Shown here: piece by piece, positions 55,684 to 64,000 of the stretch
Layout: each line of letters opens with the position of its first letter
Position numbering within the stretch: the first letter of the stretch is position 1
Origin: Amycolatopsis granulosa
Lineage (GTDB): Bacteria; Actinomycetota; Actinomycetes; Mycobacteriales; Pseudonocardiaceae
Reading direction: 5' to 3'
Length of the DNA stretch: 64,000 nucleotides
Assembly: GCF_011758745.1 (NCBI RefSeq)
Contig: NZ_JAANOV010000001.1
Coordinates: 4,898,001 to 4,962,000, forward strand
Notes under the pieces: generated by a model
Databases searched by the model: none
The model's input: the letters and a program-made list of their open reading frames with translations, nothing else
Told to the model about the DNA's origin: nothing
Position numbers and translations under genes: made by a program

Positions 55684-56853
55684 ATGACGACGATCTTCTG
55701 GCGGATGTGGTGTGCCGTGGGCGTCGACGCCTTCGGCGACGGTCAGCTCACGGCCGCGATCCCCTTGCTGGCCGTCACACTCACAGCCGACCCGCGGCTC
55801 GTGGCGGTTCTGTCCGCGGTGACCTACCTGCCCTGGCTGTTGCTGGCACTCCCCGCCGGGGTGCTGGTGGACCGATGCGACCGGGCGAACCTGATGTGGC
55901 GTGCGCAGACCTCGCGGGCGCTGCTCGCCGCTTTCGCCGCCGCCCTCGCCGCGCTGGACGGCCTGAGCCTGCCCGCGCTGGCGGTCCTCGCGTTCGGGCT
56001 CGGCGCGGGTGAGGTGCTGTTGTCCACCGCCGCGCAGGCACACCTGCCCGACGTCGTCGGGAAACCGCTGCTGCCCCGGGCGAACGGCTACCTGCAGGCG
56101 ATCTCCACGGTGGGCCAGCAGTTCGCCGGACCGCCCCTGGGCGCCCTGCTGGTCGTGGTCGCCGCCACGGTGCCCCTCACCGGCGGCGCCGTGATCTTCG
56201 CCCTCTCCGCCGCGATGCTGGCCATGCTGCCCCGGACAGCGCCGGCGACCGGGCCGCGCGCTCGGGTCGCCGACGGCGTCCGCTGGCTGGCCGGGCAGAA
56301 GCTGCTCCGCACCCTCGCCGGTTTACTCGCGGTCAACACCTTCTGCGGCCAGCTGGGCAACGCCACGCTCGTCCTGCTGGCCACCCGGGTGCTGCACGTG
56401 AGCGGTGGCGGGTACGGCCTTCTGCTCGCCGGCGCGGCTCTAGGCAGTGTGCTCGGCGGGCTGCTCAACGCGCGCCTGGCCGCCACTCTCGGTGCCCTGC
56501 GCGCACTGTGCACCGCCCTCTCCGCGAACGTCCTGATCTTTGCCGGGATCGGACTGAGCCCGAACGCGCTCGTCCTCGCCGTCCTGCTGGGCGCCAACGG
56601 TTTCGTCACCACCCTGTGGAACATCACCACCGTCGGTCTCCGCCAGCATCTTGTTCCGCCCGAACTCCTCGGCCGGGTCACGAGCCTTTACAAGATGCTC
56701 GGGTGGGGACTGATGCCCGTGGGGGCGCTCGCCGGTGGGTTCGTCGCGCACCTGGCCGGTCTCCGCGCCCCGTTTCCGGTAGCGGGAGCGGTTCGCGGGG
56801 TCGCGCTCCTCGTGGCGCTTCCGGCCCTGCGCGGGGCCTTACGAGTCCGATGA
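55684..56853 (+). CDS. MFS transporter
   Basis: 389 aa with about twelve helices. The loop 2-3 motif is LPAGVLVDRCDRANLMWRAQTSRALLA (variant of GxxxDRxxRR). Another conserved stretch is AHLPDVVGKPLLPRANGYLQAISTVGQQFAGPPLGALLV, typical of the MFS_3 (enterobactin exporter-like) group. Likely drug or metabolite efflux controlled by the divergent ArsR regulator. Its end overlaps the convergent aminotransferase gene by 15 nt. Confidence 0.92.
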   Translation: MTTIFWRMWCAVGVDAFGDGQLTAAIPLLAVTLTADPRLVAVLSAVTYLPWLLLALPAGVLVDRCDRANLMWRAQTSRALLAAFAAALAALDGLSLPALAVLAFGLGAGEVLLSTAAQAHLPDVVGKPLLPRANGYLQAISTVGQQFAGPPLGALLVVVAATVPLTGGAVIFALSAAMLAMLPRTAPATGPRARVADGVRWLAGQKLLRTLAGLLAVNTFCGQLGNATLVLLATRVLHVSGGGYGLLLAGAALGSVLGGLLNARLAATLGALRALCTALSANVLIFAGIGLSPNALVLAVLLGANGFVTTLWNITTVGLRQHLVPPELLGRVTSLYKMLGWGLMPVGALAGGFVAHLAGLRAPFPVAGAVRGVALLVALPALRGALRVR

Positions 56854-57930
56854 GGCCCGCAGCGCGGCGCCGATCAGCTCGAGCCCCTCGCGCAGCCGGT
56901 CGATCGGCTCGTGGGCGAAGCCGAGCCGGAAGCTGTCGGCGTCGTCGCCGAACCACTCGCCCCGCGCGACCGACACCCCGGACTCGCCCAGGCGCTCGGA
57001 GAAGTCCGCCACGCGCACCCGCGCGCCGAGCCGCAGGCAGCAGAACGCGCCCGCGTCCGGCCGGATCCACGTCACCCGGCCGTCCTGCCGTGAGATCCAC
57101 TCCGCGACCACCTCGAGCGCCGCCGTCATCCGCGCCCGCTTGCCGGCGAGCACGTCGTCCGCCCGGCGCAGCAGCTCCAGCGCGAGGAACTCGTCCAGCG
57201 TGCCGCACGCCACCGCGCTCGTGAACTTCGCCCGGCGCAGCTCCTCGTACCACCCGGCGTCGCGCACCGTCAGCCACCCGATCCGCAGCCCGGGCGCGCC
57301 GTGCGCCTTCGAGAACGACCCGCACGTCATCACCTGGGGCGACAACGACGCGAACGACGGTATCGCGGTATACGCCGCTTCGCGGTAGTTCTCGTCGATC
57401 AGCAGCATCGCCTCCGGGCACACCGACGCCATGGCCGCCAGCGCCGCGTCGATCTCGTCCGGGGTGAACGCCACCCCCGCCGGGTTCTGCGGCGTCGCCA
57501 GCATCACCAGCCGCGTCCGCGGCGACAGCGCATCCCGTAGCGCGGCCACGTCCAGCCGGTATCCGTCGTCGAACCGCAGCCGCACCGTCCGCACCTGTTC
57601 GGCGAGCCCCTGCGCCAGCCCCAGCATCGGCGGGTACCCGGGCTGCACCACCACGACCTCGCCCGCGGCGATCAACCCGGTGAGGAACAGGGCCGTGCCC
57701 GCGCCCGTCGTGACCAGCACTTCGTCCGCGGACACCCCGAGCCGCTCGCCCAGCAGCTTGCGCAGCTCCACCTGCCCGGCGGAAGTGCCGTAGCCCAGCG
57801 GGAAGTCCGCCAGCCGGCCGGCGTCGACGAGGTCGGCGACCGTCAGGTCACCGCAGGTGCTCTCGGCGAGGTCGTAACGGGGGCGGTCATCCAGCAGGCC
57901 GGTCATCGCGCTGGGCGGGAAACGTCGCAT
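56839..57930 (-). CDS. Class I/II PLP-dependent aminotransferase
   Basis: 363 aa fold-type I enzyme. Landmarks: LPLGYGT-like FPLGYGTSAGQVELRKLLGERLGV, TTGAGTALFLTGLI, the NPAG motif ATPQNPAGVAFTPDEIDAAL, LLIDENYREAAY, and the PLP lysine in CGSFSKAHGAPGLRIGW (about residue 212), with a closing arginine in DSFRLGFA. It is directly downstream of a MocR regulator whose end it overlaps by 44 nt. The start at 57930 has CAGGGT 7 nt upstream, and a perfect palindrome sits in front of the -35 region. Substrate unknown. Confidence 0.92.
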   Translation of the reverse strand: MRRFPPSAMTGLLDDRPRYDLAESTCGDLTVADLVDAGRLADFPLGYGTSAGQVELRKLLGERLGVSADEVLVTTGAGTALFLTGLIAAGEVVVVQPGYPPMLGLAQGLAEQVRTVRLRFDDGYRLDVAALRDALSPRTRLVMLATPQNPAGVAFTPDEIDAALAAMASVCPEAMLLIDENYREAAYTAIPSFASLSPQVMTCGSFSKAHGAPGLRIGWLTVRDAGWYEELRRAKFTSAVACGTLDEFLALELLRRADDVLAGKRARMTAALEVVAEWISRQDGRVTWIRPDAGAFCCLRLGARVRVADFSERLGESGVSVARGEWFGDDADSFRLGFAHEPIDRLREGLELIGAALRASSDS

Positions 57931-59371
57931 GTCTGTCACCCTGACACTCCGGACCGGTACCGGCCAGTGCCAATGGGGCCGCATTGGCACCCGGGTAGGC
58001 GTCCCACGCCTGCCGCAGCCGCCGTACCGCCTCGGTCAACGTCTCCCTCGGGAGGGTGAACGGCACCCTGATGTGCTCGCCGCTGGACTCGTGCGCGGCC
58101 AGCGAACTGCCCTCGAGCAGCGCGACCCCGTACCGCAACGCGAACTGGGCGAAGCGCCGCGAGTCCACGCCCGGCAGCCGGATCCACAGCGTCTGCCCGC
58201 CCGCCGGGGTCCGGAACTCCCACGACGGGACCGCCGCGCGCAGGTCCCGCACCACCTGGTCGCGCCGGTCCCGCAGCTCACGCTGCCGCTGTTCGCGCAG
58301 CTCGCCCAGCCGCGCGAACAGCCCGACCCCGATCGCCTGCGCGACGACGTCGGTGCCGAGGTCGGCGACCGCCTTGAGCCGCGCCAGGTCCGCCGCCGTC
58401 CGGGCATCGGTGCGGACCCACCCGATCCGCACACCGCCCCAGATCAGCTTGCTCAGCGACCCGACGCTGATCACCCCGTCGCCGTGGCGGGCGAGCGGTG
58501 CGGGCGGCGGGCCGTCGAGCGCGAGGTCGGCGAGCACGTGGTCGTCCACCAGCGGTACCCCGTGCGCGGCGCACAGCGCCACCACCCGCCGTGCCGCGGC
58601 CGGCGGCAGCACCGAGCCGGTCGGGTTCTGGAACGCCGGCACCAGGTACACCAGCCTGGCCCCGGCAACCACCTCCGCCAGCGCCGGGACCGATACGCCG
58701 TCGGCGGTCAGCGGTACCCCGAGGATGCGCGCCCCGGTCCCGCGGAACGCGTCGATCGCCCCCGGATAGGTCAGCTCCTCGACCACCACCGTGTCGCCGG
58801 GCCGCGCGAACAGCTGGGCCAGCAGTGAAATCCCTTGCTGCGCACCCGAGGTCACCACGATCTGGCCGGGTTCGGTCGGCAGTCCCCGCGCCGTGTAGGA
58901 GTCCGCGATCGCCTGCCGCAGCGCCGGGATCCCGGACGGGTGGTAGCCGATCCCGAAGTCACCGACCATGCCGGCGGCCTCGGCGACCAGATCCGGGAAG
59001 TCCGCGGGCTGGGGTGGCGCGGCGCAGGTGAGGTCGATCAGGTCCGGCACCGGGTCGAGCAGGTGCAGGAACATCGGGTTGAACTGGCTGACCACGCCGC
59101 GGCCGGGCCGGGGCGGGCGGCGCACGAACGTCCCGCTGCCGCGCCGCCGATCGACGAGCCCGTGGTCACGTAGCACGTCGTAGGCGGCGACCGCGGTGTT
59201 GCGGCTGACCGCCAGCTCGGCCGCCAGTGCCCGTTCGGTCGGCAGCCGCCCGTCCGCCGGGATCTCGCCGCGCTCGATCAGCGCCTCCAGCCGCGCGGCC
59301 AGCTTCTGGTAGAGCGCCTCCCGCCCGCTCGACCACCGCCCGAGCAGCTCCGCGAGCCGGCCAGCGTGCAT
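57887..59371 (-). CDS. MocR-type (GntR HTH plus aminotransferase-like domain) regulator
   Basis: 494 aa. The N-terminal GntR winged HTH covers about residues 15-85 (LYQKLAARLEALIERGEIPADGRLPTERALAAELAVSRNTAVAAYDVLRDHGLVDRRRGSGTFV). The rest is an aminotransferase fold with GIGYHPSGIPALRQAIADSYTARGLPTEPGQIVVTSGAQQGISLLAQLF, QNPTGSVLPP and the PLP lysine in SVGSLSKLIWGGVRIGW. MocR proteins use PLP or its amino-acid adduct as signal and usually activate a neighbouring PLP enzyme gene. GAGGAGG ribosome site before ATG 59371. A palindrome in its last codons is the candidate target. Confidence 0.93.
   Translation of the reverse strand: MHAGRLAELLGRWSSGREALYQKLAARLEALIERGEIPADGRLPTERALAAELAVSRNTAVAAYDVLRDHGLVDRRRGSGTFVRRPPRPGRGVVSQFNPMFLHLLDPVPDLIDLTCAAPPQPADFPDLVAEAAGMVGDFGIGYHPSGIPALRQAIADSYTARGLPTEPGQIVVTSGAQQGISLLAQLFARPGDTVVVEELTYPGAIDAFRGTGARILGVPLTADGVSVPALAEVVAGARLVYLVPAFQNPTGSVLPPAAARRVVALCAAHGVPLVDDHVLADLALDGPPPAPLARHGDGVISVGSLSKLIWGGVRIGWVRTDARTAADLARLKAVADLGTDVVAQAIGVGLFARLGELREQRQRELRDRRDQVVRDLRAAVPSWEFRTPAGGQTLWIRLPGVDSRRFAQFALRYGVALLEGSSLAAHESSGEHIRVPFTLPRETLTEAVRRLRQAWDAYPGANAAPLALAGTGPECQGDRHATFPAQRDDRPAG
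57967..57990. promoter_or_regulatory. Perfect palindrome before the aminotransferase gene
   Basis: GTGCCAATG (57967-57975), six bases, CATTGGCAC (57982-57990): 9-bp perfect arms. It lies inside the last coding part of the MocR gene, 37-60 bp before the aminotransferase start and thus just upstream of the -35 position of its likely leaderless promoter, where an activator would bind. Confidence 0.6.
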
Positions 59372-59381
59372 GTCGTCCTCC

Positions 59382-60818
59382 TCAATCGACGGCGACCACC
59401 GCGCCGTCCGGTCCCAGGCGGGTGGTCCGCAGCACCGGGCCGCGCGCTTCGCGCACCCACCACGCGCCAGTCTCCCGGCGCTCCCGTGGGGTGGTGAAGC
59501 GGTACCGGTAGAGATTCGCCCGCACGTAGGTCGGACGTCCGCCGTGGAACGGGTCGTGCCGCAGCAGCTTCAGCGTCTCCGGGTCGGCGGCCAGCAGCTT
59601 CTCCGCCAGACCCGGCAGCCACGACTGGGCGTACCGGGTGGACAGCGCGGCGAACCACATCAGCCAGTCCAGCCGCAGGTGGTACGGCGCGAACTGCGGT
59701 GGACGGCGCCGCGGGTCCCCGGGTTTGCCCTTGAACTCGTACTCACGCCACACCGCGTCCTCAGCGGGCCGGGGATCGTCGGTTGCCTCGATGACGATCT
59801 CGTGCCGCACCTTGGTGACGCTGCCGAACGCGCCGTAGGTGTTGACCAGGTGCAGCCGGTCGAAGCTGGTGTTCATGACCTGCCGCCGCGACACCAGGTT
59901 CCGGGCCGGGCGGTAGCTGAGCACGACGACCAGCACGGTCAGCCCGATCACGAGACCGCGGTGCCACCACGGCGATCCGGGCAGCGGTGGGGCCTGCACC
60001 GGGAAGATGTCCACAACGGACACCGCGAGGGTGATCGTGAGGAAGTTCAGCCACGCGAAGTTGCCGCTGGCGACCAGCCACAGCTGTGTCGCGATCATCA
60101 GCAGCGCGGCCGCGCTCGCGGCCGGCTGCGGCGCGAACAACGCGAACGGCACGACGAGCTGGGTGCCGTGGCTGGCCGCGGCTTCCACCTTGTGCAGTGG
60201 TCTGGGCAGGTGGTGGAAGTACCAGCTCAGCGGGCCGGGCATGGGCTGGGTTTCGTGGTGGTAGCAGAGGCAGGTCAGGTCGCGCCAGCACGCGTCGCCG
60301 CGCATCTTGATCAGCCCGGCGCCGAACTCGAGCCGGAACAGCACCCAGCGCAGCAGCCACAGCACGAGCACTGGTGGTGCCGTGTCCGCCGGGCCGAGGA
60401 AGATCGCCAGGAACCCGGTTTCGAGCAGCAGTGATTCCCAGCCGAAGGAGTACCACAGCTGCCCGACGTTGACGATCGACTGGTACAGCAGCCACGGCAC
60501 CGTCCACCCCAGCATCGCGGCCCACACCGGCAGGTGGTCGGGCAACCCGAGTACGAGCGCCGAGGACACCACGACGCCGGCCCACGCCACGGTCGCGAAC
60601 AGCCGGTCCGTGTAGCGCCAGTGGAACAGGCTGGGCGCGCGGCGGAACGGCACCCGGCGCACGAAGTCCGGTACCGGCAGCAGGCCGTGCTCGCCGAGCA
60701 GCGGCTTGAACTGCAACGCCGCGGTGAGGAACGCGACCAGGTAGATCGCCGCGAGCAGGCGCTGGAACACCAGCCGGGCCGCCCAGTAACCCGGATCGGT
60801 GAACCACTCCCACGTCAC
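59382..60818 (-). CDS. Lipase maturation factor family membrane protein
   Basis: 478 aa. The family is named after vertebrate LMF1, but bacterial members have no proven role. Recognisable stretches: [103 protein letters not shown], and a C-terminal [13 protein letters not shown]. About eight membrane helices are followed by a soluble C-terminal domain. The GTG at 60818 has GGGGAG 6 nt upstream. Next to the MocR gene (10-nt gap), same direction. Confidence 0.9.
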   Translation of the reverse strand: MTWEWFTDPGYWAARLVFQRLLAAIYLVAFLTAALQFKPLLGEHGLLPVPDFVRRVPFRRAPSLFHWRYTDRLFATVAWAGVVVSSALVLGLPDHLPVWAAMLGWTVPWLLYQSIVNVGQLWYSFGWESLLLETGFLAIFLGPADTAPPVLVLWLLRWVLFRLEFGAGLIKMRGDACWRDLTCLCYHHETQPMPGPLSWYFHHLPRPLHKVEAAASHGTQLVVPFALFAPQPAASAAALLMIATQLWLVASGNFAWLNFLTITLAVSVVDIFPVQAPPLPGSPWWHRGLVIGLTVLVVVLSYRPARNLVSRRQVMNTSFDRLHLVNTYGAFGSVTKVRHEIVIEATDDPRPAEDAVWREYEFKGKPGDPRRRPPQFAPYHLRLDWLMWFAALSTRYAQSWLPGLAEKLLAADPETLKLLRHDPFHGGRPTYVRANLYRYRFTTPRERRETGAWWVREARGPVLRTTRLGPDGAVVAVD

Positions 60819-60919
60819 GGCGATCTCCCCGGTCGCGACCTGCCGCGGGGCGGGTACCCCGGCGGCCCGGCCCCCAACCGGGGAGCCGGGCCGTCCGCGG
60901 AGACGGGGGCCCGCTGGGG

Positions 60920-61543
60920 TCAGCGCAGTGCCGCGGCCTCGCGCGCCAGCTGCTCGATCCGGCCGAAGTCACCCGCCGTGACGGCATCCGCCGGCGTCAG
61001 CCAGGACCCGCCGACACAGCCCACTGTGGACAGTGCCAGGTACTTCGGCGCGTTCTCCGGGGAGATCCCGCCGGTGGGGCAGAACCGCAGCCCCGGCAAC
61101 GGCCCGGCCAGCGCCTTGAGGTACGCCACGCCGCCGCTGGCCTCGGCGGGGAAGAACTTCAGCGCGGTGATCCCGTGCTCGGCGACCCGCATCGCCTCGG
61201 ACACCGTGCTCACGCCCGGCAGGAACGGCAGCCCGGTGCCGGACACGGCTTCCAGCAGCCGGTCCGTGCAGCCCGGTGTGACCAGGAACGCCGAGCCCGC
61301 GTCCGCCGCCTGCCTGGCCTGTCCGGGCGTCACCACGGTGCCCGCACCGACCACGATGTCCGGCACCTCGGCGGCCACCCGCTCGATGGCGGCGAGCCCG
61401 GCGGGCGTGCGCAGCGTCAGCTCGATCGCCCTGATCCCGCCCGCGACCAGCGCCTTCGCCAGCGGCACCGCGTCCGCCGCGTCGTCCACCACGACGACCG
61501 GCAGCACCGCGGACAGCTGGAGCACGTCATGACCTGTCTTCAC
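60920..61543 (-). CDS. eda: KDPG/KHG aldolase Eda
   Basis: 207 aa class I aldolase cleaving 2-keto-3-deoxy-6-phosphogluconate to pyruvate and glyceraldehyde-3-phosphate. Catalytic Glu in [23 protein letters not shown], the Schiff-base lysine in [14 protein letters not shown] (about residue 134), and [15 protein letters not shown]. The GTG at 61543 is chosen because AGGAG stands directly upstream, although the frame is open to the edd stop. It follows edd as a two-gene Entner-Doudoroff operon. Confidence 0.95.
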   Translation of the reverse strand: MKTGHDVLQLSAVLPVVVVDDAADAVPLAKALVAGGIRAIELTLRTPAGLAAIERVAAEVPDIVVGAGTVVTPGQARQAADAGSAFLVTPGCTDRLLEAVSGTGLPFLPGVSTVSEAMRVAEHGITALKFFPAEASGGVAYLKALAGPLPGLRFCPTGGISPENAPKYLALSTVGCVGGSWLTPADAVTAGDFGRIEQLAREAAALR

Positions 61544-61566
61544 GTCTCTCCTCACACTCGCGCGAA

Positions 61567-63435
61567 TCACACCCGCGCCGGTGCACCGAAGTGCGCCGGG
61601 GTCATCGGCCCGAAGACACCGGCGCCCTGGTCGGCCGGCCCGACCGCGCGCCGCAGCGCGGTGAACAGCTCGCGCCCGGTGCCGACCCAGGCTGCCTCGT
61701 CCGGCGGTGCGTCCCGCACCGGCCGCGCGGCCAGCTCGGCCTCGTCGACCAGCACGTCGAGCCGCCCGGCCCCGGCGTCGACCACCACGACGTCGCCGTC
61801 GGCGACCCGGGCCAGCGGGCCGCCGGCGGCGGCTTCCGGGGTCACCTGGATCGCGGCCGGGATCTTGCCGGACGCGCCGGACATCCGGCCGTCGGTGACC
61901 AGTGCCACCCGGTGGCCGCGGTCCATCAGCACGCCGAGCGCGGGCGTGAGGCCGTGCAGCTCCGGCATGCCGTTGGCCTGCGGTCCCTGGTTGCGGATCA
62001 CCACCACGACATCCCGGTCGAGCTCACCGGCCCGGAACGCCTCCGTGAACGCGTCCTGGCTGGTGAAGACCCGGGCCGGCGCGCGCACCACGCGGTGCTC
62101 CGGGGCGACCGCGGACACCTTGATCACGGCGCGGCCGAGGCTGCCGGAGAGCATCCGCAGCCCGCCGTCGGGTGCGAACGGGTTGTCCACCGGCCGCAGT
62201 ACGTCCTCGTCCAGGCTGTGGGCCGGCACCTCGCGCCACCGCAGCGAACCGCCGTCCAGCACCGGTTCCGAGCGGTACCGCGACAGCCCGTCCCCGGCGA
62301 CCGTCCGGACGTCGGGGTTCAGCAGCCCGGCGTCGAGCAGCGTGCCGACCAGGACCTGCACGCCGCCGGCCGCGTGGAAGTGGTTGATGTCCGCGCTGCC
62401 GTTGGGGTAGACGCTGGCGAGCAGCGGCACGACCGAGGACAGGTCGGCGAAGTCGTCCCAGGTCAGCTGGATCCCCGCGGCGGCCGCGATCGCGACCAGG
62501 TGCATGGTGTGGTTGGTGGACCCGCCGGTGGCCAGCAGCGCCACCACGCCGTTGACCACCGAGCGCTCGCTGACCACCTCCGCCAGCGGCGTGTACTCGC
62601 CGGTCCGGGACAGCGCGACCACGCGGCGCGCGGCCTCCTCGGTCAGCGCCTTGCGCAGCGGCGTGCCCGGGTGCACGAAGCTCGCGCCGGGCAGGTGCAG
62701 GCCCATCACCTCGACAACCAGCTGGTTGGAGTTGGCGGTGCCGTAGAACGTGCAGGTGCCCGCCGAGTGGTAGGACGCGGACTCGGCCGCCAGGAGCTCC
62801 TCGCGGGTGGCGCGGCCCTCGGCGTGCAGCTGCCGCACGCGGGCCTTCTCCTTGTTGGGCAGACCGGAGGTCATCGGCCCGGCCGGCACCAGGATCGCCG
62901 GCAGGTGCCCGAAGGCCAGCGCGCCGATCAGCAGGCCGGGCACGATCTTGTCGCACACGCCGAGCAGCAGCGTGCCGTCGAACATCTCGTGGGACAGGGC
63001 GATGCCGGTGGCCATCGCGATGACCTCGCGGCTGAACAGGGACAGCTCCATCCCGGCGCGGCCCTGGGTGATGCCGTCGCACATGGCGGGCACGCCGCCG
63101 GCGAACTGGGCGACCCCGCCTGCCTCGCGCGCGGCGTCCTTGATCCACGCGGGGAACTCGTCCAGCGGCTGGTGCGCGGACAGCAGGTCGTTGTAGGCCG
63201 AGACGATCGCGATGCCGGGCTTGCGCAGCCCGCGCAGTGCGATGCGATCGGCTCCGCCGCAGGCGGCGAATCCGTGGGCGAGGTTGCTGCAGGCGAGGCC
63301 GGCGCGGGCGGGTCCTTCGGCACGGGCGGCGGCCATGCGCGCCAGGTAGGCGCTGCGGGTGGCGGCACTGCGCGCGGCGATGCGCCGGGTGACTTCCTCG
63401 ACGACGGGGTGGACGGGTGTTCGGGCTTCGGGCAC
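61567..63435 (-). CDS. edd: Phosphogluconate dehydratase Edd
   Basis: 622 aa 4Fe-4S dehydratase of the IlvD/Edd family converting 6-phosphogluconate to KDPG. Motifs: [79 protein letters not shown] with cluster cysteines, [13 protein letters not shown] with the third cysteine, [18 protein letters not shown], and [24 protein letters not shown]. The GTG at 63435 has AGGTGG 7 nt before it. Together with eda it gives the cell a working Entner-Doudoroff route. The divergent promoter region carries two CRP-like sites. Confidence 0.96.
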   Translation of the reverse strand: MPEARTPVHPVVEEVTRRIAARSAATRSAYLARMAAARAEGPARAGLACSNLAHGFAACGGADRIALRGLRKPGIAIVSAYNDLLSAHQPLDEFPAWIKDAAREAGGVAQFAGGVPAMCDGITQGRAGMELSLFSREVIAMATGIALSHEMFDGTLLLGVCDKIVPGLLIGALAFGHLPAILVPAGPMTSGLPNKEKARVRQLHAEGRATREELLAAESASYHSAGTCTFYGTANSNQLVVEVMGLHLPGASFVHPGTPLRKALTEEAARRVVALSRTGEYTPLAEVVSERSVVNGVVALLATGGSTNHTMHLVAIAAAAGIQLTWDDFADLSSVVPLLASVYPNGSADINHFHAAGGVQVLVGTLLDAGLLNPDVRTVAGDGLSRYRSEPVLDGGSLRWREVPAHSLDEDVLRPVDNPFAPDGGLRMLSGSLGRAVIKVSAVAPEHRVVRAPARVFTSQDAFTEAFRAGELDRDVVVVIRNQGPQANGMPELHGLTPALGVLMDRGHRVALVTDGRMSGASGKIPAAIQVTPEAAAGGPLARVADGDVVVVDAGAGRLDVLVDEAELAARPVRDAPPDEAAWVGTGRELFTALRRAVGPADQGAGVFGPMTPAHFGAPARV

Positions 63436-63560
63436 GGGAGAACCACCTGGAACTCGTCGGCTGGTCCGGCTGACGGCTTCGCTGGCGTCGCACGGTCGTG
63501 GCAGTGGCCACAGTAGCTGGCGGGCGGGCCTGTACAAAATCGATTAAGAAGATCGTTTCA

Positions 63561-63606
63561 GGTGACCGTCGTCACATACCCGATCTAGGGTGTGTTACTT
63601 GTCACA
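63561..63606. promoter_or_regulatory. Two CRP-like sites between edd and a divergent gene
   Basis: GGTGA-CCGTCG-TCACA (63561-63576) and TGTGT-TACTTG-TCACA (63591-63606) each match the CRP/Rv3676 consensus TGTGA-N6-TCACA with one difference, and their centres are 30 bp apart (about three helical turns). They lie 126-171 bp before edd and 55-100 bp before the divergent 96-aa gene, so a CRP-family regulator could act on both. Confidence 0.55.
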
Positions 63607-63660
63607 TTGCAGACCGGGCGGCAGAGTCGCTAGTAGCCGCCGCATCAACCGGAGGTAGTC

Positions 63661-63951
63661 ATGACCACCACCGAACTCGCCGAACTGCGCCGCACGATCG
63701 GCCAGCTCAAGCAGTGCGTCGGCGCGCTGCGGTCGCGCTACGGCGACGCCTCCGCGGTCCGCCGGCTGGCCAACGACATCGAGCGGCTGGACATCGACGC
63801 GAGCGACCTGGAGCAGCCCGGCGTCCCGGCGCAGCCGCGGCCGCTCGACCCGTCGGCCGTCGTGAAGATCCCCGACGGCCCGTACGACCCGGCCCTGTGG
63901 CAGGGGGCCGACGACGAAGGGGTCGGCGGATACCACCGTGACCAGCGGTGA
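63661..63951 (+). CDS. Conserved hypothetical 96-residue protein
   Basis: 96 aa. The first half is a helical, probably coiled-coil stretch (LAELRRTIGQLKQCVGALRSRYGDASAVRRLANDIERLDIDASDL); the second is an acidic/proline-containing tail ending VKIPDGPYDPALWQGADDEGVGGYHRDQ. A good ribosome site (GGAGGT) lies 6 nt before the ATG. I do not recognise a named family. It shares the regulatory region with edd-eda. Confidence 0.8.
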   Translation: MTTTELAELRRTIGQLKQCVGALRSRYGDASAVRRLANDIERLDIDASDLEQPGVPAQPRPLDPSAVVKIPDGPYDPALWQGADDEGVGGYHRDQR

Positions 63952-63988
63952 GCGCGCCCGCCACCGGCGACACCACGGCGGGGCGCGC
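63952..63988 (+). terminator. GC-rich hairpin after the 96-aa gene
   Basis: GCGCGCCCGCC (63952-63962) can pair with GGCGGGGCGCGC (63977-63988, one bulged G). It follows the stop codon immediately and there is no T-run. The window ends 12 bases later. Confidence 0.55.
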
Positions 63989-64000
63989 CCGGATCAGCGC

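Overview
The window is about 64 kb of very GC-rich DNA with GTG/ATG starts, many 4-nt ATGA/GTGA gene overlaps and few, short intergenic gaps. It reads as a chromosomal segment of a mycelial actinobacterium of the Pseudonocardiaceae, most likely Amycolatopsis or a close relative. Reasons: blocks of conserved actinobacterial gene order (hisFI - trpE - TIGR02234 - trpCBA - lgt; class II DAHP synthase - pknL - Rv2175c homologue - GGPP synthase - metF; DUF3046 - recA - recX), mycothiol-type and F420-type enzymes, and Cheo-type LexA boxes (CGAAC-N4-GTTCG). The genus is inferred, not proven. I saw no tRNA, rRNA, CRISPR array, prophage or intact insertion sequence.

Layout. 1-3200: an ABC-2 exporter (permease cut by the window edge), a DMT permease, hisF-hisI. 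3200-4140: decayed DNA with an IS5-type transposase scrap and an N-terminally truncated NmrA-like reductase, then a TetR regulator. 4848-12257: the trp cluster (trpE, TIGR02234 membrane protein, trpC, trpB, trpA; no trpD, trpF or trpG here), a patch of gene remnants (DUF3291, Uma2) with a MOSC protein, and lgt. 12299-15295: a BtuFCD-type B12 importer on the minus strand behind a clear cobalamin riboswitch. 15573-23379: glutamate synthase gltBD, a 21-bp repeat array, and class II DAHP synthase. 23397-32722: 2H phosphoesterase, wax ester synthase/DGAT, PknL-like kinase with four PASTA repeats and its partner HTH protein, F420-type oxidoreductase, polyprenyl synthase, PIG-L deacetylase, and several regulators. 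32793-40575: AzlCD amino-acid exporter, LysR/SBF transporter pair, metF, a DUF885 protein, EamA transporter, GNAT. 40572-45424: YbaK-like deacylase, a LexA-controlled HEPN gene, mycothiol-dependent enzyme, VOC protein, ACT-GNAT fusion, peptide deformylase. 45505-54219: the very large helicase Lhr, a membrane-anchored Hsp70-like protein, DUF3046, recA with two promoters, recX. 54642-64000: ArsR/MFS pair, MocR/aminotransferase pair, lipase maturation factor homologue, and the Entner-Doudoroff genes edd-eda behind paired CRP-like sites.

Three themes tie the region together. (i) Aromatic amino-acid supply: DAHP synthase, TrpE, C, B and A, fed with nitrogen by GltBD. (ii) DNA-damage response: recA/recX and a HEPN gene share the same LexA-box-in-spacer promoter design, recA has an additional PafBC-type promoter, and Lhr lies nearby. 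(iii) About half of the monocistronic starts have a -10-like hexamer placed 6-7 nt before the start codon, which points to leaderless transcription and was used here to choose starts.

The least explained structure is a family of 21-bp phased intergenic repeats (core AACACGCCGCCCGGA) found at three separate loci (21.7, 33.9 and 38.9 kb). At two of them the units switch orientation in the middle and form a large imperfect palindrome.
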